Made by a program: the position numbers and the translations under genes. Below the pieces are notes generated by a model. It saw only the letters and a list, made by a program, of their open reading frames with translations, searched no databases and had not been told where the DNA came from. From assembly GCA_016932135.1 (NCBI GenBank), contig JAFGDJ010000123.1, forward strand, positions 1 to 56,037: 56,037 nucleotides of DNA, in the 5' to 3' direction. The stretch is from Spirochaetales bacterium. Its GTDB lineage: Bacteria > Spirochaetota > Spirochaetia > JAFGDJ01. This document shows, piece by piece, positions 44,024 to 52,754 of the stretch; position 1 is the stretch's first letter, and each line of letters begins with the position of its first letter.

Positions 44024-45160
44024 TTATACTTCACCGTTTTTCAGGTAATTTTTCACTTGTTCTAAGCTCCAGGATGGGTCCAGGCCCATGGATTCCACGG
44101 TTCTTCCGATACCGCGAAAGTCTTTGTCCAACAGCCCTTCCGCCAGAGTGATTATGGCGTCGCTGTAGGGCGTGGGAACCCCGACCAGACGGCCCAGGGA
44201 CGAGAAAGTCACCAGACCATAGGGGATGTCCTCCGTCAGATGCCGGGTGTTCAGGGTATAGGGCCCCTCACAGACCTCCAGATAGGGGGTATGAATGGCG
44301 TCGTACAGGGGCAGGACATAATCTTCCTGGTTCGGGTTCCATTTCACCAGCATGATCTCTTCTTCCAGGGTATGCTGGTCCAGGCCCAATTTTTCCCCGA
44401 TGGCCATGCGTTCCCGGTCGATCCTTTCGATAATCCGCACCACGGCGGGGGTGTTCTCCTTCTTCCCGAAGAGATGGAAATCCTTGTCCCCCCTTTCCAG
44501 CCTGGCGGCGTTGCAGACCATGGGGGGTGTATGGGTGATGGCATTGTAATCCACCAGGATCGAATCAATGGGGTTTTGCCCCGCTCGGATGGTGTATCCG
44601 TGGTCTGGGGGATAAATTCGTTCCGCCACCTGTTTCACGTACTCGATGTCCCTGCCGGGAAAGGTGGCAATAATGAGGTTCTGAGTCCGGTTTTCCAGGC
44701 GAACCTGGTAATCGCCCATCCGGGAAGTGCCGTACGGCAGGGTGTTGGAGTCGGCCAGATACACCTTTTTCTTTATACCCATCTCCCGTAAGACCTTTGC
44801 CCAGGTCAGGGAAGCCCCGCCCTTGCCGAGGTAGATCACCACCTGCCCTTCCTCCAGGTAGGGTGCGGCCAGGCGGGCGCAGTTTTCACAGCCGTAATAG
44901 GGCACGGGATTGAGGATAACCTGAGCCCCATGTAACGCCTCCGCCATATCGGTGGTGGCCAGGGCGACCTTTCCGAACATGCCGGTAGGCTTGGAATCGA
45001 TGTCCAGAACTTCGATGCCTCCCTTTTCCCGGACCCCGCGAATCTCTTCGTCGAATCTTGAATACAGGGCCACCTCGTATCCCATGCCTGCCATATCGGC
45101 GGCGGACATAAAACCGCCGTTTCCCGCCCCGATGACGGCAACCTTGGTGATCTTATCCAT
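44024..45160 (-). CDS. Opine/octopine-dehydrogenase family protein
   Basis: 378 residues. N-terminal Rossmann fold with KVAVIGAGNGGFMSAADMAGMG and DSNTLPYGTSRMGDYQV, a C-terminal helical domain with NAITHTPPMVCNAARLE, containing the His often catalytic in this family, and GVPTPYSDAIITLAEGLL. Enzymes of this group join or split an amino acid and a 2-keto acid via a secondary amine. It overlaps HyuB by 8 nt and thus is a fixed member of the hydantoinase-reductase operon; oxidative cleavage of a glycine-type opine would supply the reductase with glycine. Direction and substrate are unknown. Confidence 0.8.
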   Translation of the reverse strand: MDKITKVAVIGAGNGGFMSAADMAGMGYEVALYSRFDEEIRGVREKGGIEVLDIDSKPTGMFGKVALATTDMAEALHGAQVILNPVPYYGCENCARLAAPYLEEGQVVIYLGKGGASLTWAKVLREMGIKKKVYLADSNTLPYGTSRMGDYQVRLENRTQNLIIATFPGRDIEYVKQVAERIYPPDHGYTIRAGQNPIDSILVDYNAITHTPPMVCNAARLERGDKDFHLFGKKENTPAVVRIIERIDRERMAIGEKLGLDQHTLEEEIMLVKWNPNQEDYVLPLYDAIHTPYLEVCEGPYTLNTRHLTEDIPYGLVTFSSLGRLVGVPTPYSDAIITLAEGLLDKDFRGIGRTVESMGLDPSWSLEQVKNYLKNGEV

Positions 45161-46937
45161 CCGCTTCTCCTTTCAGCCGCTCCCGCAGCTTCGCTGTTTC
45201 CCTCTCATCCACTTCAAGGTAGTCGCCGGAAAGGACCACCCCGTAAACATCCCGGGCCGCCTTCAGGGAAATGATCTCGTTTCTGGCGTCGGTTCTGACC
45301 AATTCCGGATCTCTGTCCAGGGGGTTTCCCCATCCTCCCCCTCCCGAAGGATAGGAAGTGAAGGTCGTGCCGGTTTTCAGTTCCGCCGCTTCTTTTGAAG
45401 CGAGAAGCCGTTCACCCTCAAGACCTTCGTTGATATAGGCCATATTAGGTGTACCAGGTTTTCCTCCAAAAAGTCCATAGGGTGGAAAAACTCTACCGTC
45501 GCCGAACATCACCAGATTCGGCTGTTTATCGTGCAGGGAAATCCTGTACCTGGCGCCGCAGCCGCCGCGAAAGGCTCCATGGCCGCAGGAATCGGTGGTA
45601 AACTCGTTGAATTCGGTAATGTGGGGGTAGTCTGTTTCGTTGGTTTCGATATTCGGAGCGATAAGACCGCCCAAGTCGATGCCGTCGCCGATATAGTGCC
45701 GTCCGTCCATCCCCGACATACCGCCGGCGCCGCCGAAACCGTTGAAGCCGAACATCACGTAGAACTCTTGGCTCCGCGGATCGATGCCGGAGATGAGCGC
45801 GCCGTTCCAGCGGTTCCATCCGGCGGGGACCCGGTGGGGCAGCACATCGCTCAGGGCTATCCAGCAGGCTTCCAGGATTGCACAGGCGGTATCCAGGGTA
45901 CAGGAAGCCACGGGAGCGGGAAACTCGGGGTTCACCACCGACCCCACCGGTGCGGTAATGTGAATCGGCCGGTATACCCCCTGGTTATGGGGGATATCCG
46001 GTGTCGTCACGGTGGTCAGAAAAGCCACATAGACGCAGGTCTCGGTATTGGCGATGGGTGAATTGACGAACCCGGTGACCTGGTCCCCCGACCCGTCGAA
46101 ATCCACCCAGGCTTCGTCCCCCTGGATGGTTATCTTGACCTTGATGCGGATGGGGTCGTCGGAAAACCCGTCGGAATCCAGGTGGGATTCCCCTTCATAC
46201 ACCCCGTCGGGCAGTTTTGCGATTTCCATCCGCATCCGGCGTTCGGCGTATTCATGGATATCCTCGATGGTTTCCCGGGTCTTCTTGACACCGTATTTTT
46301 CCAGGAGCTCGATAATCCTCTTTTCCGACACCCGACAGGAAGCCACCATGGCCTTGATATCCACCCAGAGAGCATCGGGCATCCGGGTGTTCATACGGAT
46401 CATGTCCACCACGTCCATGATGGGTTTATTGTCCCGGTACAGCCTCACCGGAGGAATCCGGATTCCCTCATGAAACAGCTCCGTGGCCTTGGGGGAATAG
46501 GACCCCGCTTCGATGCCCCCCACGTCGCCGTGGTGGGCCCGGTTGATGGCGATAAACTGCAGCTGCCCTTCATAGAACACCGGTTTGATGATGGTGATGT
46601 CGGGCAGGTGGGTTCCCCCGGTATAGGGGTCGTTGAGGATAAACACGTCCCCGTCATGGATGTCCCCGGCAAAATAGCCGGTAACGGCCTTGACCGACTC
46701 CATGGCTGAAGCCGTATGGGAAGGCACACCGTCTATCTGGGCGACGATCCTGTTATCCCAGTCGCAGATGGCGCAGGAGAAGTCGTGGACCTCGGCAAAG
46801 ATGGGGGAGATGGACGTGTTGATCATCGTGATGCCCATCTCCTGGTTGATGGTCAGAAGCCGGTTATAAATAACCGCCATGGTGATGGGATCTTTGGCGC
46901 CCTCGAATTCCTTCTTTCTTTTTTCTTCGACGCTCAT
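45153..46937 (-). CDS. hyuB: ATP-dependent hydantoinase B subunit (HyuB / N-methylhydantoinase B family)
   Basis: About 594 residues with the HyuB opening DPITMAVIYNRLLTINQEMG, INTSISPIFAEVHDFSCAI and FILNDPYTGGTHLPD. Together with HyuA it hydrolyses 5-membered cyclic imides or amides such as hydantoin or N-methylhydantoin (some members 5-oxoproline or acetophenone carboxylation) with ATP. The ATG at 46937 overlaps the HyuA stop (ATGA) and lies behind GGAGG. Its stop is covered by the opine dehydrogenase start. Confidence 0.9.
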   Translation of the reverse strand: MSVEEKRKKEFEGAKDPITMAVIYNRLLTINQEMGITMINTSISPIFAEVHDFSCAICDWDNRIVAQIDGVPSHTASAMESVKAVTGYFAGDIHDGDVFILNDPYTGGTHLPDITIIKPVFYEGQLQFIAINRAHHGDVGGIEAGSYSPKATELFHEGIRIPPVRLYRDNKPIMDVVDMIRMNTRMPDALWVDIKAMVASCRVSEKRIIELLEKYGVKKTRETIEDIHEYAERRMRMEIAKLPDGVYEGESHLDSDGFSDDPIRIKVKITIQGDEAWVDFDGSGDQVTGFVNSPIANTETCVYVAFLTTVTTPDIPHNQGVYRPIHITAPVGSVVNPEFPAPVASCTLDTACAILEACWIALSDVLPHRVPAGWNRWNGALISGIDPRSQEFYVMFGFNGFGGAGGMSGMDGRHYIGDGIDLGGLIAPNIETNETDYPHITEFNEFTTDSCGHGAFRGGCGARYRISLHDKQPNLVMFGDGRVFPPYGLFGGKPGTPNMAYINEGLEGERLLASKEAAELKTGTTFTSYPSGGGGWGNPLDRDPELVRTDARNEIISLKAARDVYGVVLSGDYLEVDERETAKLRERLKGEADG

Positions 46938-49003
46938 TGGGCAGCCTCCATGATGATATTCCCGTAGGTGTCCACCTGCATATTCCACCGGGGATGCACG
47001 ATAACCGTGGTGATTCTTTCTTCGATCACAGCGGGACCTTTCGTCTTCATTCCGGGCAGCAGTTTACTCCGATCGTACACCGGGACCGATAGAAAGCCGC
47101 CCTCCTCTTCGAAGAATACTTCCCGCTCTCCTTTCTTTGCTTCCTCCAGTCTTGAAACACCGGTTATTCCCTCTTCGATCATCGCCTTGTCCACCGACCC
47201 GACGGCGGTGACCCGGAGCCCCATAATTTCCACGGGGTTTTCCGGTGTAGCGTAGGTATAGAGCTTTTCATGGGCCCCATGGAAAGCATCAGCCATGCCG
47301 GATAGGTGTTTTTCTTCGATCTCACAGCCATGGGGGATATCCACCGTCACTTCGTGGTGCTGCCCTAGGTAGCGCATATCCAGGTGCCGCAGCAAGGTAG
47401 CCCTCTCTTTTTCCACCCCTTCTTGTAGAAGTTCCTTCAATGCCCGTTCTTCCACCTCCCGGATCACCCGGTTGAAATCATCCAGGTCGATGCCTGGAAT
47501 GGTGGCATGATAGGTCTTGACGTGATCCAGCTTGATGTCCGATTCCAGCATCCCCAGGGCGCAGAATACCGAGGCCGCCCGGGGGACGATCACCGTGGTC
47601 GATCCGATCTCTTCGGCGATCTTACACGCGTGAATGGAGCAAGCCCCGCCGGCGCTGACCAGGCAGTACTCCCGGGGGTCGTGCCCCCGCTGAACCGAGA
47701 CAACCTTGGCGGCGTCCGCCATGTTTTGATTGATGATCTTAAACACCCCGGCGGCGGCGTCGGTGACCGAAAGCCCTAAAGGTCGGGCAATCTTCTCTTC
47801 GGTGACAGCCTTCGCCTTAGCCTTGTTTACCTTCATTTCACCGCCGAGGAAATAATCTTCGTTCAGGTATCCCAGGAGGAGATTGGCATCGGTTACCGTG
47901 GTAGCTTCTCCGCCCAGGTCGTAGCAGACGGGCCCCGGATCCGACCCCGCCGAGGCGGGACCGACTTTCAGCATACCGCCTTTGTCGATCCAGGCAATGG
48001 ATCCGCCGCCGGCGCCGATGGTATTGATATCGATCATGGGTTTGGCCACCCGGTAGCCGGCAATCTCTCCTTCGGTGCTCAAGGTGAGAGATCCGTTGTT
48101 GATCAGGCTTACGTCGAAGGAGGTTCCCCCCATATCCATGAGGATAAGATTCTTTCGTCCCAGAAGCTCCGCGAAGAATACCGCCCCCACCGCGCCGGCG
48201 GCGGGACCGGAAAGAAGTGTAGCCGAGGCATGGCGGATGGCCGTGTCGGCGGTCATTACCCCTCCGTTGGAAGCGGTAACGTAGAAGGCCCTGGAAAGGC
48301 CGTCATCTTTCAGCTTTTCCTCCAGATTCTGCAGGTATACCGTCAGCTTGGGTCCCACGTAGGCGTTGGCCACGGTGGTGGAGGATCGTTCGTACTCCCG
48401 AATCTGGGGAAGCACTTCCGATGAAATGGAAATAAAGGTGCCGGGAAGTTCTTCTTCAAGAATCTGCCGTATTCTTTTCTCATGATCATCCCTCAGATAG
48501 GAAAACAGGGTGCATACCGCCAGGGCCTTCACATCGTTTTTTCTTAAAATTTCACAGGCTTTGCGCACCGAAGCTTCATCTAAGGGGGTTACCACCTCAC
48601 CCTTATAGTCGACCCGTTCTTTCACTCCCAGACGCAGGTACCGGGGAACCAGGGGTGGGGGAACCGGTAAAAAAAGGTCCCAGATGTTTTCTTTATGCGC
48701 CCGGCGCATTTCCAGGGTGTCCCGGAACCCCTCCGTAACGATTATACCGGTAACGGCTCCGGTTCCGGTAAGCAGCGTGTTGGTGGCGACGGTGGTGCCG
48801 TGAGCGAAAAAATCCATTTCCGCTAAGAAATCCTTCAAAGATTGTCCGAAACTTTCCGCCGCTTTCCTTATAACGTTGTACAACCCGACGGACGGGTCCT
48901 TGGGTGTGGATAGTTCCTTGAAGGTATGTATCTTACCTTGTTCATCGATAACGACACAGTCGGTAAAGGTACCCCCCGTATCGACGCCGACCCTGAATTT
49001 CAT
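46934..49003 (-). CDS. hyuA: ATP-dependent hydantoinase A subunit (HyuA / N-methylhydantoinase A family)
   Basis: 689 residues. ATP site FRVGVDTGGTFTDCVVIDE, FFAHGTTVATNTLLTGTGA, ILMDMGGTSFDVSLI and HDPREYCLVSAGGACSIHACKIAEE are the hallmarks of the hydantoinase/oxoprolinase A family. It phosphorylates or activates the cyclic imide which HyuB then opens. It is preceded by the GntR gene (47-nt gap, GGAGGTAA before ATG). N-methylhydantoinases are ATP-consuming, unlike the separate zinc-type HydA encoded at 51348-52754, so two different ring-opening systems lie side by side. Confidence 0.92.
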   Translation of the reverse strand: MKFRVGVDTGGTFTDCVVIDEQGKIHTFKELSTPKDPSVGLYNVIRKAAESFGQSLKDFLAEMDFFAHGTTVATNTLLTGTGAVTGIIVTEGFRDTLEMRRAHKENIWDLFLPVPPPLVPRYLRLGVKERVDYKGEVVTPLDEASVRKACEILRKNDVKALAVCTLFSYLRDDHEKRIRQILEEELPGTFISISSEVLPQIREYERSSTTVANAYVGPKLTVYLQNLEEKLKDDGLSRAFYVTASNGGVMTADTAIRHASATLLSGPAAGAVGAVFFAELLGRKNLILMDMGGTSFDVSLINNGSLTLSTEGEIAGYRVAKPMIDINTIGAGGGSIAWIDKGGMLKVGPASAGSDPGPVCYDLGGEATTVTDANLLLGYLNEDYFLGGEMKVNKAKAKAVTEEKIARPLGLSVTDAAAGVFKIINQNMADAAKVVSVQRGHDPREYCLVSAGGACSIHACKIAEEIGSTTVIVPRAASVFCALGMLESDIKLDHVKTYHATIPGIDLDDFNRVIREVEERALKELLQEGVEKERATLLRHLDMRYLGQHHEVTVDIPHGCEIEEKHLSGMADAFHGAHEKLYTYATPENPVEIMGLRVTAVGSVDKAMIEEGITGVSRLEEAKKGEREVFFEEEGGFLSVPVYDRSKLLPGMKTKGPAVIEERITTVIVHPRWNMQVDTYGNIIMEAAQ

Positions 49004-49050
49004 AGTTACCTCCGGCTCATGTTCTTGGGCTCATATTTCACGGACTTTCA

Positions 49051-49785
49051 TCAGCCTTCAAACACATCCACTTCCAGGGCATGAATATGTTTGAACATAC
49101 GATTTCTCGCCGCGCTGCTTTTGCCATCTCTGATGGCGGTGTATATCTGATAATGTTCCTTCTCGTAATTCTTCAAACTGCTGAGTTCCAGAACTCCTCT
49201 TCTCTTTACCGTCTTCCAAAGGTCTTCCTTCATCATGTTGTTCACTGCGTAGAAGACCATATGCAAGATGCTGTTATGGGCGCATTTGCCCACGAGAAGA
49301 TGGAATTTTCTGTCCTCTTCCATATACTCCTCCGACCGGTTTACACCCCTTTTCATAGCTTCATAAATACCCGAAAGAACTTCCAGCTGTTTTTTCAGTT
49401 CCTCTTTCTCTTCTTTCGTCGCTCTCTCCGCCGCCAGGGAGGCTATACAGGGTTCTATTTCCAATCGCGCCTCGTATATTTCGAAGGGGCTGTGTTCCTG
49501 CAGCAGGTTCGTCATGACCTCACTGTCGATGGTATCGCCGGCTATTCCTTCCCGGATAAAATTTCCCTGACCGCTGCGACTCTCCACGATTCCAAGAATC
49601 TCCAGGGCGCTTAAGGCTTCCCGTATACTGGCTCTGCTGGTACCGAAGAGATTTGAAAGCTCCCGTTCCGGAGGCAATTGATCCCCCGACTTCAATGTGC
49701 CGTCGGTGATCTGTTTACGCACCTGGTCAATAATCTGCAAATAATACTTCTTGTTCTGCACCTGTTCGAATTCGATTTTTCTCAT
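49051..49785 (-). CDS. FadR-subfamily GntR transcription regulator
   Basis: About 244 residues: winged-helix domain with YLQIIDQVRKQITDGTLKSGDQLPPERELSNLFGTSRASIREALSALEILGIVESRSGQGNFI, here shortened to the key features of residues 10-75, then an all-helical FCD ligand domain (residues 95-235). FCD regulators bind small carboxylic acids and release DNA. Start ATG 49785 behind GGAG. The site GTGGTCTGACCGC lies in its leader and a second one upstream of the divergent aminotransferase, so it is probably the repressor of the whole island and of itself. Confidence 0.93.
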   Translation of the reverse strand: MRKIEFEQVQNKKYYLQIIDQVRKQITDGTLKSGDQLPPERELSNLFGTSRASIREALSALEILGIVESRSGQGNFIREGIAGDTIDSEVMTNLLQEHSPFEIYEARLEIEPCIASLAAERATKEEKEELKKQLEVLSGIYEAMKRGVNRSEEYMEEDRKFHLLVGKCAHNSILHMVFYAVNNMMKEDLWKTVKRRGVLELSSLKNYEKEHYQIYTAIRDGKSSAARNRMFKHIHALEVDVFEG

Positions 49786-49806
49786 GGGTTTTTCTCCGCC
49801 GGTATA

Positions 49807-49819
49807 GTGGTCTGACCGC
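49807..49819. promoter_or_regulatory. GntR operator, leader of regulator operon
   Basis: GTGGTC-T-GACCGC, one base from a perfect palindrome. The TGGTCTGACC core fits FadR-type TGGTnnnACCA operators. It starts about 4 nt after the predicted transcription start of the GntR/hyuA operon and would block RNA polymerase. Confidence 0.8.
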
Positions 49820-49829
49820 AACATACCTC

Positions 49830-49858
49830 ATCATAGCCGTGCTTCCTCAATTTGTCAA
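49830..49858 (-). promoter_or_regulatory. Promoter of GntR-hyuA-...-nup operon
   Basis: On the minus strand TTGACA (49858-49853), 17-nt spacer and TATGAT (49835-49830). Start of transcription expected near 49823. No other clear promoter was seen further down in the 26-kb run. Confidence 0.75.
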
Positions 49859-49883
49859 ATAATTTCTCACCTGCGTTTTTTTC

Positions 49884-49912
49884 TTGACAGGTCAGTCTTC
49901 TCACCCTATGCT
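49884..49912 (+). promoter_or_regulatory. Promoter of the class III aminotransferase gene
   Basis: TTGACA (49884-49889), 17-nt spacer, TATGCT (49907-49912); start expected near 49919, four bases before the palindromic operator. Confidence 0.75.
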
Positions 49913-49922
49913 TAGCTGTAAG

Positions 49923-49935
49923 GTGGTCTGACCAC
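49923..49935. promoter_or_regulatory. GntR operator, leader of aminotransferase gene
   Basis: Perfect palindrome GTGGTC-T-GACCAC, same core as the site at 49807-49819 and placed at the same distance behind the -10 box of its promoter. Confidence 0.82.
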
Positions 49936-49962
49936 AAAAACAATCTTTTGTTGGAGGCTTTT

Positions 49963-51291
49963 ATGAGTTATTCAGGCCCTCGCATAGTGACGGCTCCCCC
50001 GGGACCAAAGGCACAGAAGTATATTGAAATGGACCACGACAGGCTTTCACCTTCTCTTACCAGAACAAGCCCTCTGGTAGCCCTTCGGGCCGAGGGAGTA
50101 TACGTGGAAGACGTGGATGGAAATGTTTTTTTGGATTTTGGTTCCGGTATAGCCGTCACAGCCCTGGGTCACCGGCATCCCGACGTTATCGCCGCTATTA
50201 AAAAACAGCTGGATGAACTCATTTTCGTCAACAGCCTGGATTATTACACCCTCCCGCAGATTGAATATGCCGATATGCTTTTCAAACACATTCCCGGAAA
50301 TTTCAAGAAGAAAATTTTTTACTGCAATTCGGGAAGCGAGGCTGTGGATACGGCCATCAAGCTGGCCAAGGCTCATACTCGACGCTGTTACGGCATCGGA
50401 TACATAAACGGTTTTCACGGCCGAACCATCGGCGCCATCAGCATGACCACCACCAATGTGGCCGGCCGCCGGGGCTTTGGCCCCATGTACCCCATCGCGC
50501 AGTTTGTCCCCTACCCGTACTGCTACCGATGCATGTTCGGCCGGGAATACCCCTCCTGCGGTCTCTACTGCATGAACTACCTGACGGACATCATGTTCAA
50601 AAAGATCGTTCCGCCGGATGAAACCGCTTATATCATCATCGAACCTGTTCAGGGAGCCGGGGGATATATCGTTCCTCCGGTGGAGTTCATGCAAAAACTC
50701 GCCGAGATTACCGCGGAAAAAGGGATTCTGCTCATCGCTGATGAAGTACAATCGGGGTTCGGCAGAACGGGAAAGATGTTCGCGTCATCCCATTTCGGTA
50801 TCGAACCGGATATAATTACCTGCAGCAAGGCCTTCGCCCACGGGCTGCCCGCGGGAGCCGCCGTATCCAAGGCTGAAATTATGGATTGGGAACCCGGTGC
50901 CCACGAAGGCACCTTGAACGGCGGACCGGTGATCCTCGAAGCGGCGAAAATGGTCCTCACCGTCATGGAAAGGGATAAGATCGTTCAGCGGGCCGAAGAA
51001 ACGGGAAAGTACTTCCGGTCCTGTCTTCTGGACATGCAGTCCCGGAACCCCTGTATAGGAGACGTCCGGGGTCTGGGCCTTATGATCGGGGTGGAGTTCA
51101 TTAAAGACACAAAAAAGACTCCCGCCAAGGATCTGCGGGATCGTCTCATCGACGACGCCTTCAATAAGGGGCTCCTGCTCCTGGCCGCCGGTGAATCGTC
51201 CATCCGCCTGGCTCCGCCTTTGATCATCACCCGGGAGCAGTTGGACACCGGCCTTTCCATTATCGAAGACTGCCTGAAACAGTACCGGTAA
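49963..51291 (+). CDS. Class III PLP aminotransferase (4-aminobutyrate/ornithine type)
   Basis: About 442 residues. Typical blocks: DGNVFLDFGSGIAVTALGHRHP, FYCNSGSEAVDTAIKLAKAH, LLIADEVQSGFGRTGKMF (PLP aspartate) and TCSKAFAHGLPAGAAVS (PLP lysine). A cysteine-rich stretch PYCYRCMFGREYPSCGLYC in the middle is found in several archaeal and clostridial members of the class. It transfers an amino group from an omega- or beta-amino acid (4-aminobutyrate, beta-alanine, ornithine) to a keto acid; with HydA next to it, transamination of beta-alanine or a related ureide product is possible. Start ATG 49963 behind TTGGAGG; an upstream in-frame TTG at 49948 is unlikely. Confidence 0.88.
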   Translation: MSYSGPRIVTAPPGPKAQKYIEMDHDRLSPSLTRTSPLVALRAEGVYVEDVDGNVFLDFGSGIAVTALGHRHPDVIAAIKKQLDELIFVNSLDYYTLPQIEYADMLFKHIPGNFKKKIFYCNSGSEAVDTAIKLAKAHTRRCYGIGYINGFHGRTIGAISMTTTNVAGRRGFGPMYPIAQFVPYPYCYRCMFGREYPSCGLYCMNYLTDIMFKKIVPPDETAYIIIEPVQGAGGYIVPPVEFMQKLAEITAEKGILLIADEVQSGFGRTGKMFASSHFGIEPDIITCSKAFAHGLPAGAAVSKAEIMDWEPGAHEGTLNGGPVILEAAKMVLTVMERDKIVQRAEETGKYFRSCLLDMQSRNPCIGDVRGLGLMIGVEFIKDTKKTPAKDLRDRLIDDAFNKGLLLLAAGESSIRLAPPLIITREQLDTGLSIIEDCLKQYR

Positions 51292-51321
51292 AAAAAGGGC
51301 TGCCCTTGGCAAGGCAGCCCT
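51291..51321 (-). terminator. Intrinsic terminator of hydA, overlapping the aminotransferase stop
   Basis: On the minus strand AGGGCTGCC (51321-51313), an 8-nt loop and GGCAGCCCT, followed by TTTTT. On the plus strand the same hairpin lacks a U-tract, so termination of the aminotransferase transcript would be weaker. Confidence 0.88.
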
Positions 51322-51347
51322 CTATCGACTTTCGAAAAAAGGTTATC

Positions 51348-52754
51348 TTACACTACCATTCCCTGGTGCCGATGCATGTATTTTCCCGCGCCCTTTTCCT
51401 GTTTCCATTCACCGTTTACCACGATGCTCTTGCCCCGCAGGATGGTTCTAACCGGCCAGCCGGTGACCTTCATGCCTTCGTAGGCATTGTAATCCACGTT
51501 CATGTGGTGGGTCTTGGCACTGATGGTATGTTCCTTTTTGGGGTCCCACAGGACGATATCCGCGTCGCTGCCGATGGCAACGGTTCCTTTTTCAGGGTAC
51601 ATACCCAGAGCCTTGGCGGCATTGGTGGAGGTGATGGCCACGAATCTGTTGAGGCTGATCCTTCCCAGGTTGACACCGTTGTGGTACATCACCGGAACCC
51701 GGTCTTCGATACCGGGTATCCCGTTGGGGATCATGTGGAACCCTTCTTTTCCCAGTTCCTTCCCCGGTTTCTTTCCGTCCTTTCCCCCTTCATAGTTGAA
51801 AGAGCAGTGATCGGTGGCGACAAATTGCAGAGTGGTGTCGGCCAGGGATTTCCAGAGATAGGCGGCGTCCTTGGGTTTTCTCACCGGCGGGCCGCAGGCC
51901 CACTTGGCCCCTTCGTAGCCGTCCACCTTCATGTCGTCCTCGAACTTGAACATGTACTGGGTGCAGGTCTCACCCATTACCGGCAGTCCGATGCTCCGGC
52001 CGTAGGCCATTTCCATGACCGATTCTTCGCAGCTCATATGAACCACATACAGCTTGCTGCCGGCAACCCCCGCCAGAGCGATGGCCCGGGCGGTGGCTTC
52101 CCGTTCGATCAGGGCGGGATGAGCTTCCAGATGATACCTGGGGTGAAGTTTGCCTTCCGCCACCAGAGCCTTGGTGACCTCATCGGTGACGTCCCCGTTT
52201 TCACAATGGATCATCACCAGCAAGCCGCTCTTCTTCGCCGCTTTCATGGCCCGAAAAAGGGTGGTATCGTCCACCTGGAACAACCCTTTGTACTGCTGAA
52301 ACACTTTGATGCTGGAAACCCCGGATTCCATGATGGTACCGATCTCTTTAACCATGGCATCGCCGGGGTCGGTGACCGCTACATGGAAGCCGTAATCTAT
52401 AACAGCGTTTCCGTTGGCCTTCTCATGCCAGGTGTTTACCGCGTCCTTCAGGGAACTGCCCTTAGTCTGCAGGGCAAAATCCACATGGCAGGTGGTTCCG
52501 CCGAAGGCGGCGGCTCTCTGACCGGTGAAGAAATCATCCGCCGTGGTGGTGCCGCCGAAAGGCATGTCCAGATGGGTGTGTGGATCGATACCGCCGGGCA
52601 TCACATACAGCCCCGTGGCGTCGATCACCTCGTCACAGCCCGCTTCCGGAAGATCACGGCCGATCATGGCGATTTTTTCGTCCACGATAAGCACATCCGC
52701 CGGATAGGTGTCCGAAGCGGTGACCACAGTGCCGTTCTTTATAATTGTTTTCAT
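51348..52754 (-). CDS. hydA: Dihydropyrimidinase / D-hydantoinase
   Basis: About 468 residues of the cyclic amidohydrolase family. Metal ligands H59 and H61 (PHTHLDMPFGG), carbamylated Lys 150 in SSIKVFQQYKG, further ligands in MIHCENGD and VVHMSCEES, and Asp in VATDHCSFNYEGG. Two zinc ions hydrolyse 5- and 6-membered cyclic ureides (hydantoin, dihydrouracil) reversibly to N-carbamoyl amino acids. Start ATG 52754 behind GGAGG. It has its own promoter and a leader hairpin, and ends at a strong terminator. N-carbamoyl products would be the substrate for the YgeW-like carbamoyltransferase. Confidence 0.93.
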   Translation of the reverse strand: MKTIIKNGTVVTASDTYPADVLIVDEKIAMIGRDLPEAGCDEVIDATGLYVMPGGIDPHTHLDMPFGGTTTADDFFTGQRAAAFGGTTCHVDFALQTKGSSLKDAVNTWHEKANGNAVIDYGFHVAVTDPGDAMVKEIGTIMESGVSSIKVFQQYKGLFQVDDTTLFRAMKAAKKSGLLVMIHCENGDVTDEVTKALVAEGKLHPRYHLEAHPALIEREATARAIALAGVAGSKLYVVHMSCEESVMEMAYGRSIGLPVMGETCTQYMFKFEDDMKVDGYEGAKWACGPPVRKPKDAAYLWKSLADTTLQFVATDHCSFNYEGGKDGKKPGKELGKEGFHMIPNGIPGIEDRVPVMYHNGVNLGRISLNRFVAITSTNAAKALGMYPEKGTVAIGSDADIVLWDPKKEHTISAKTHHMNVDYNAYEGMKVTGWPVRTILRGKSIVVNGEWKQEKGAGKYMHRHQGMVV

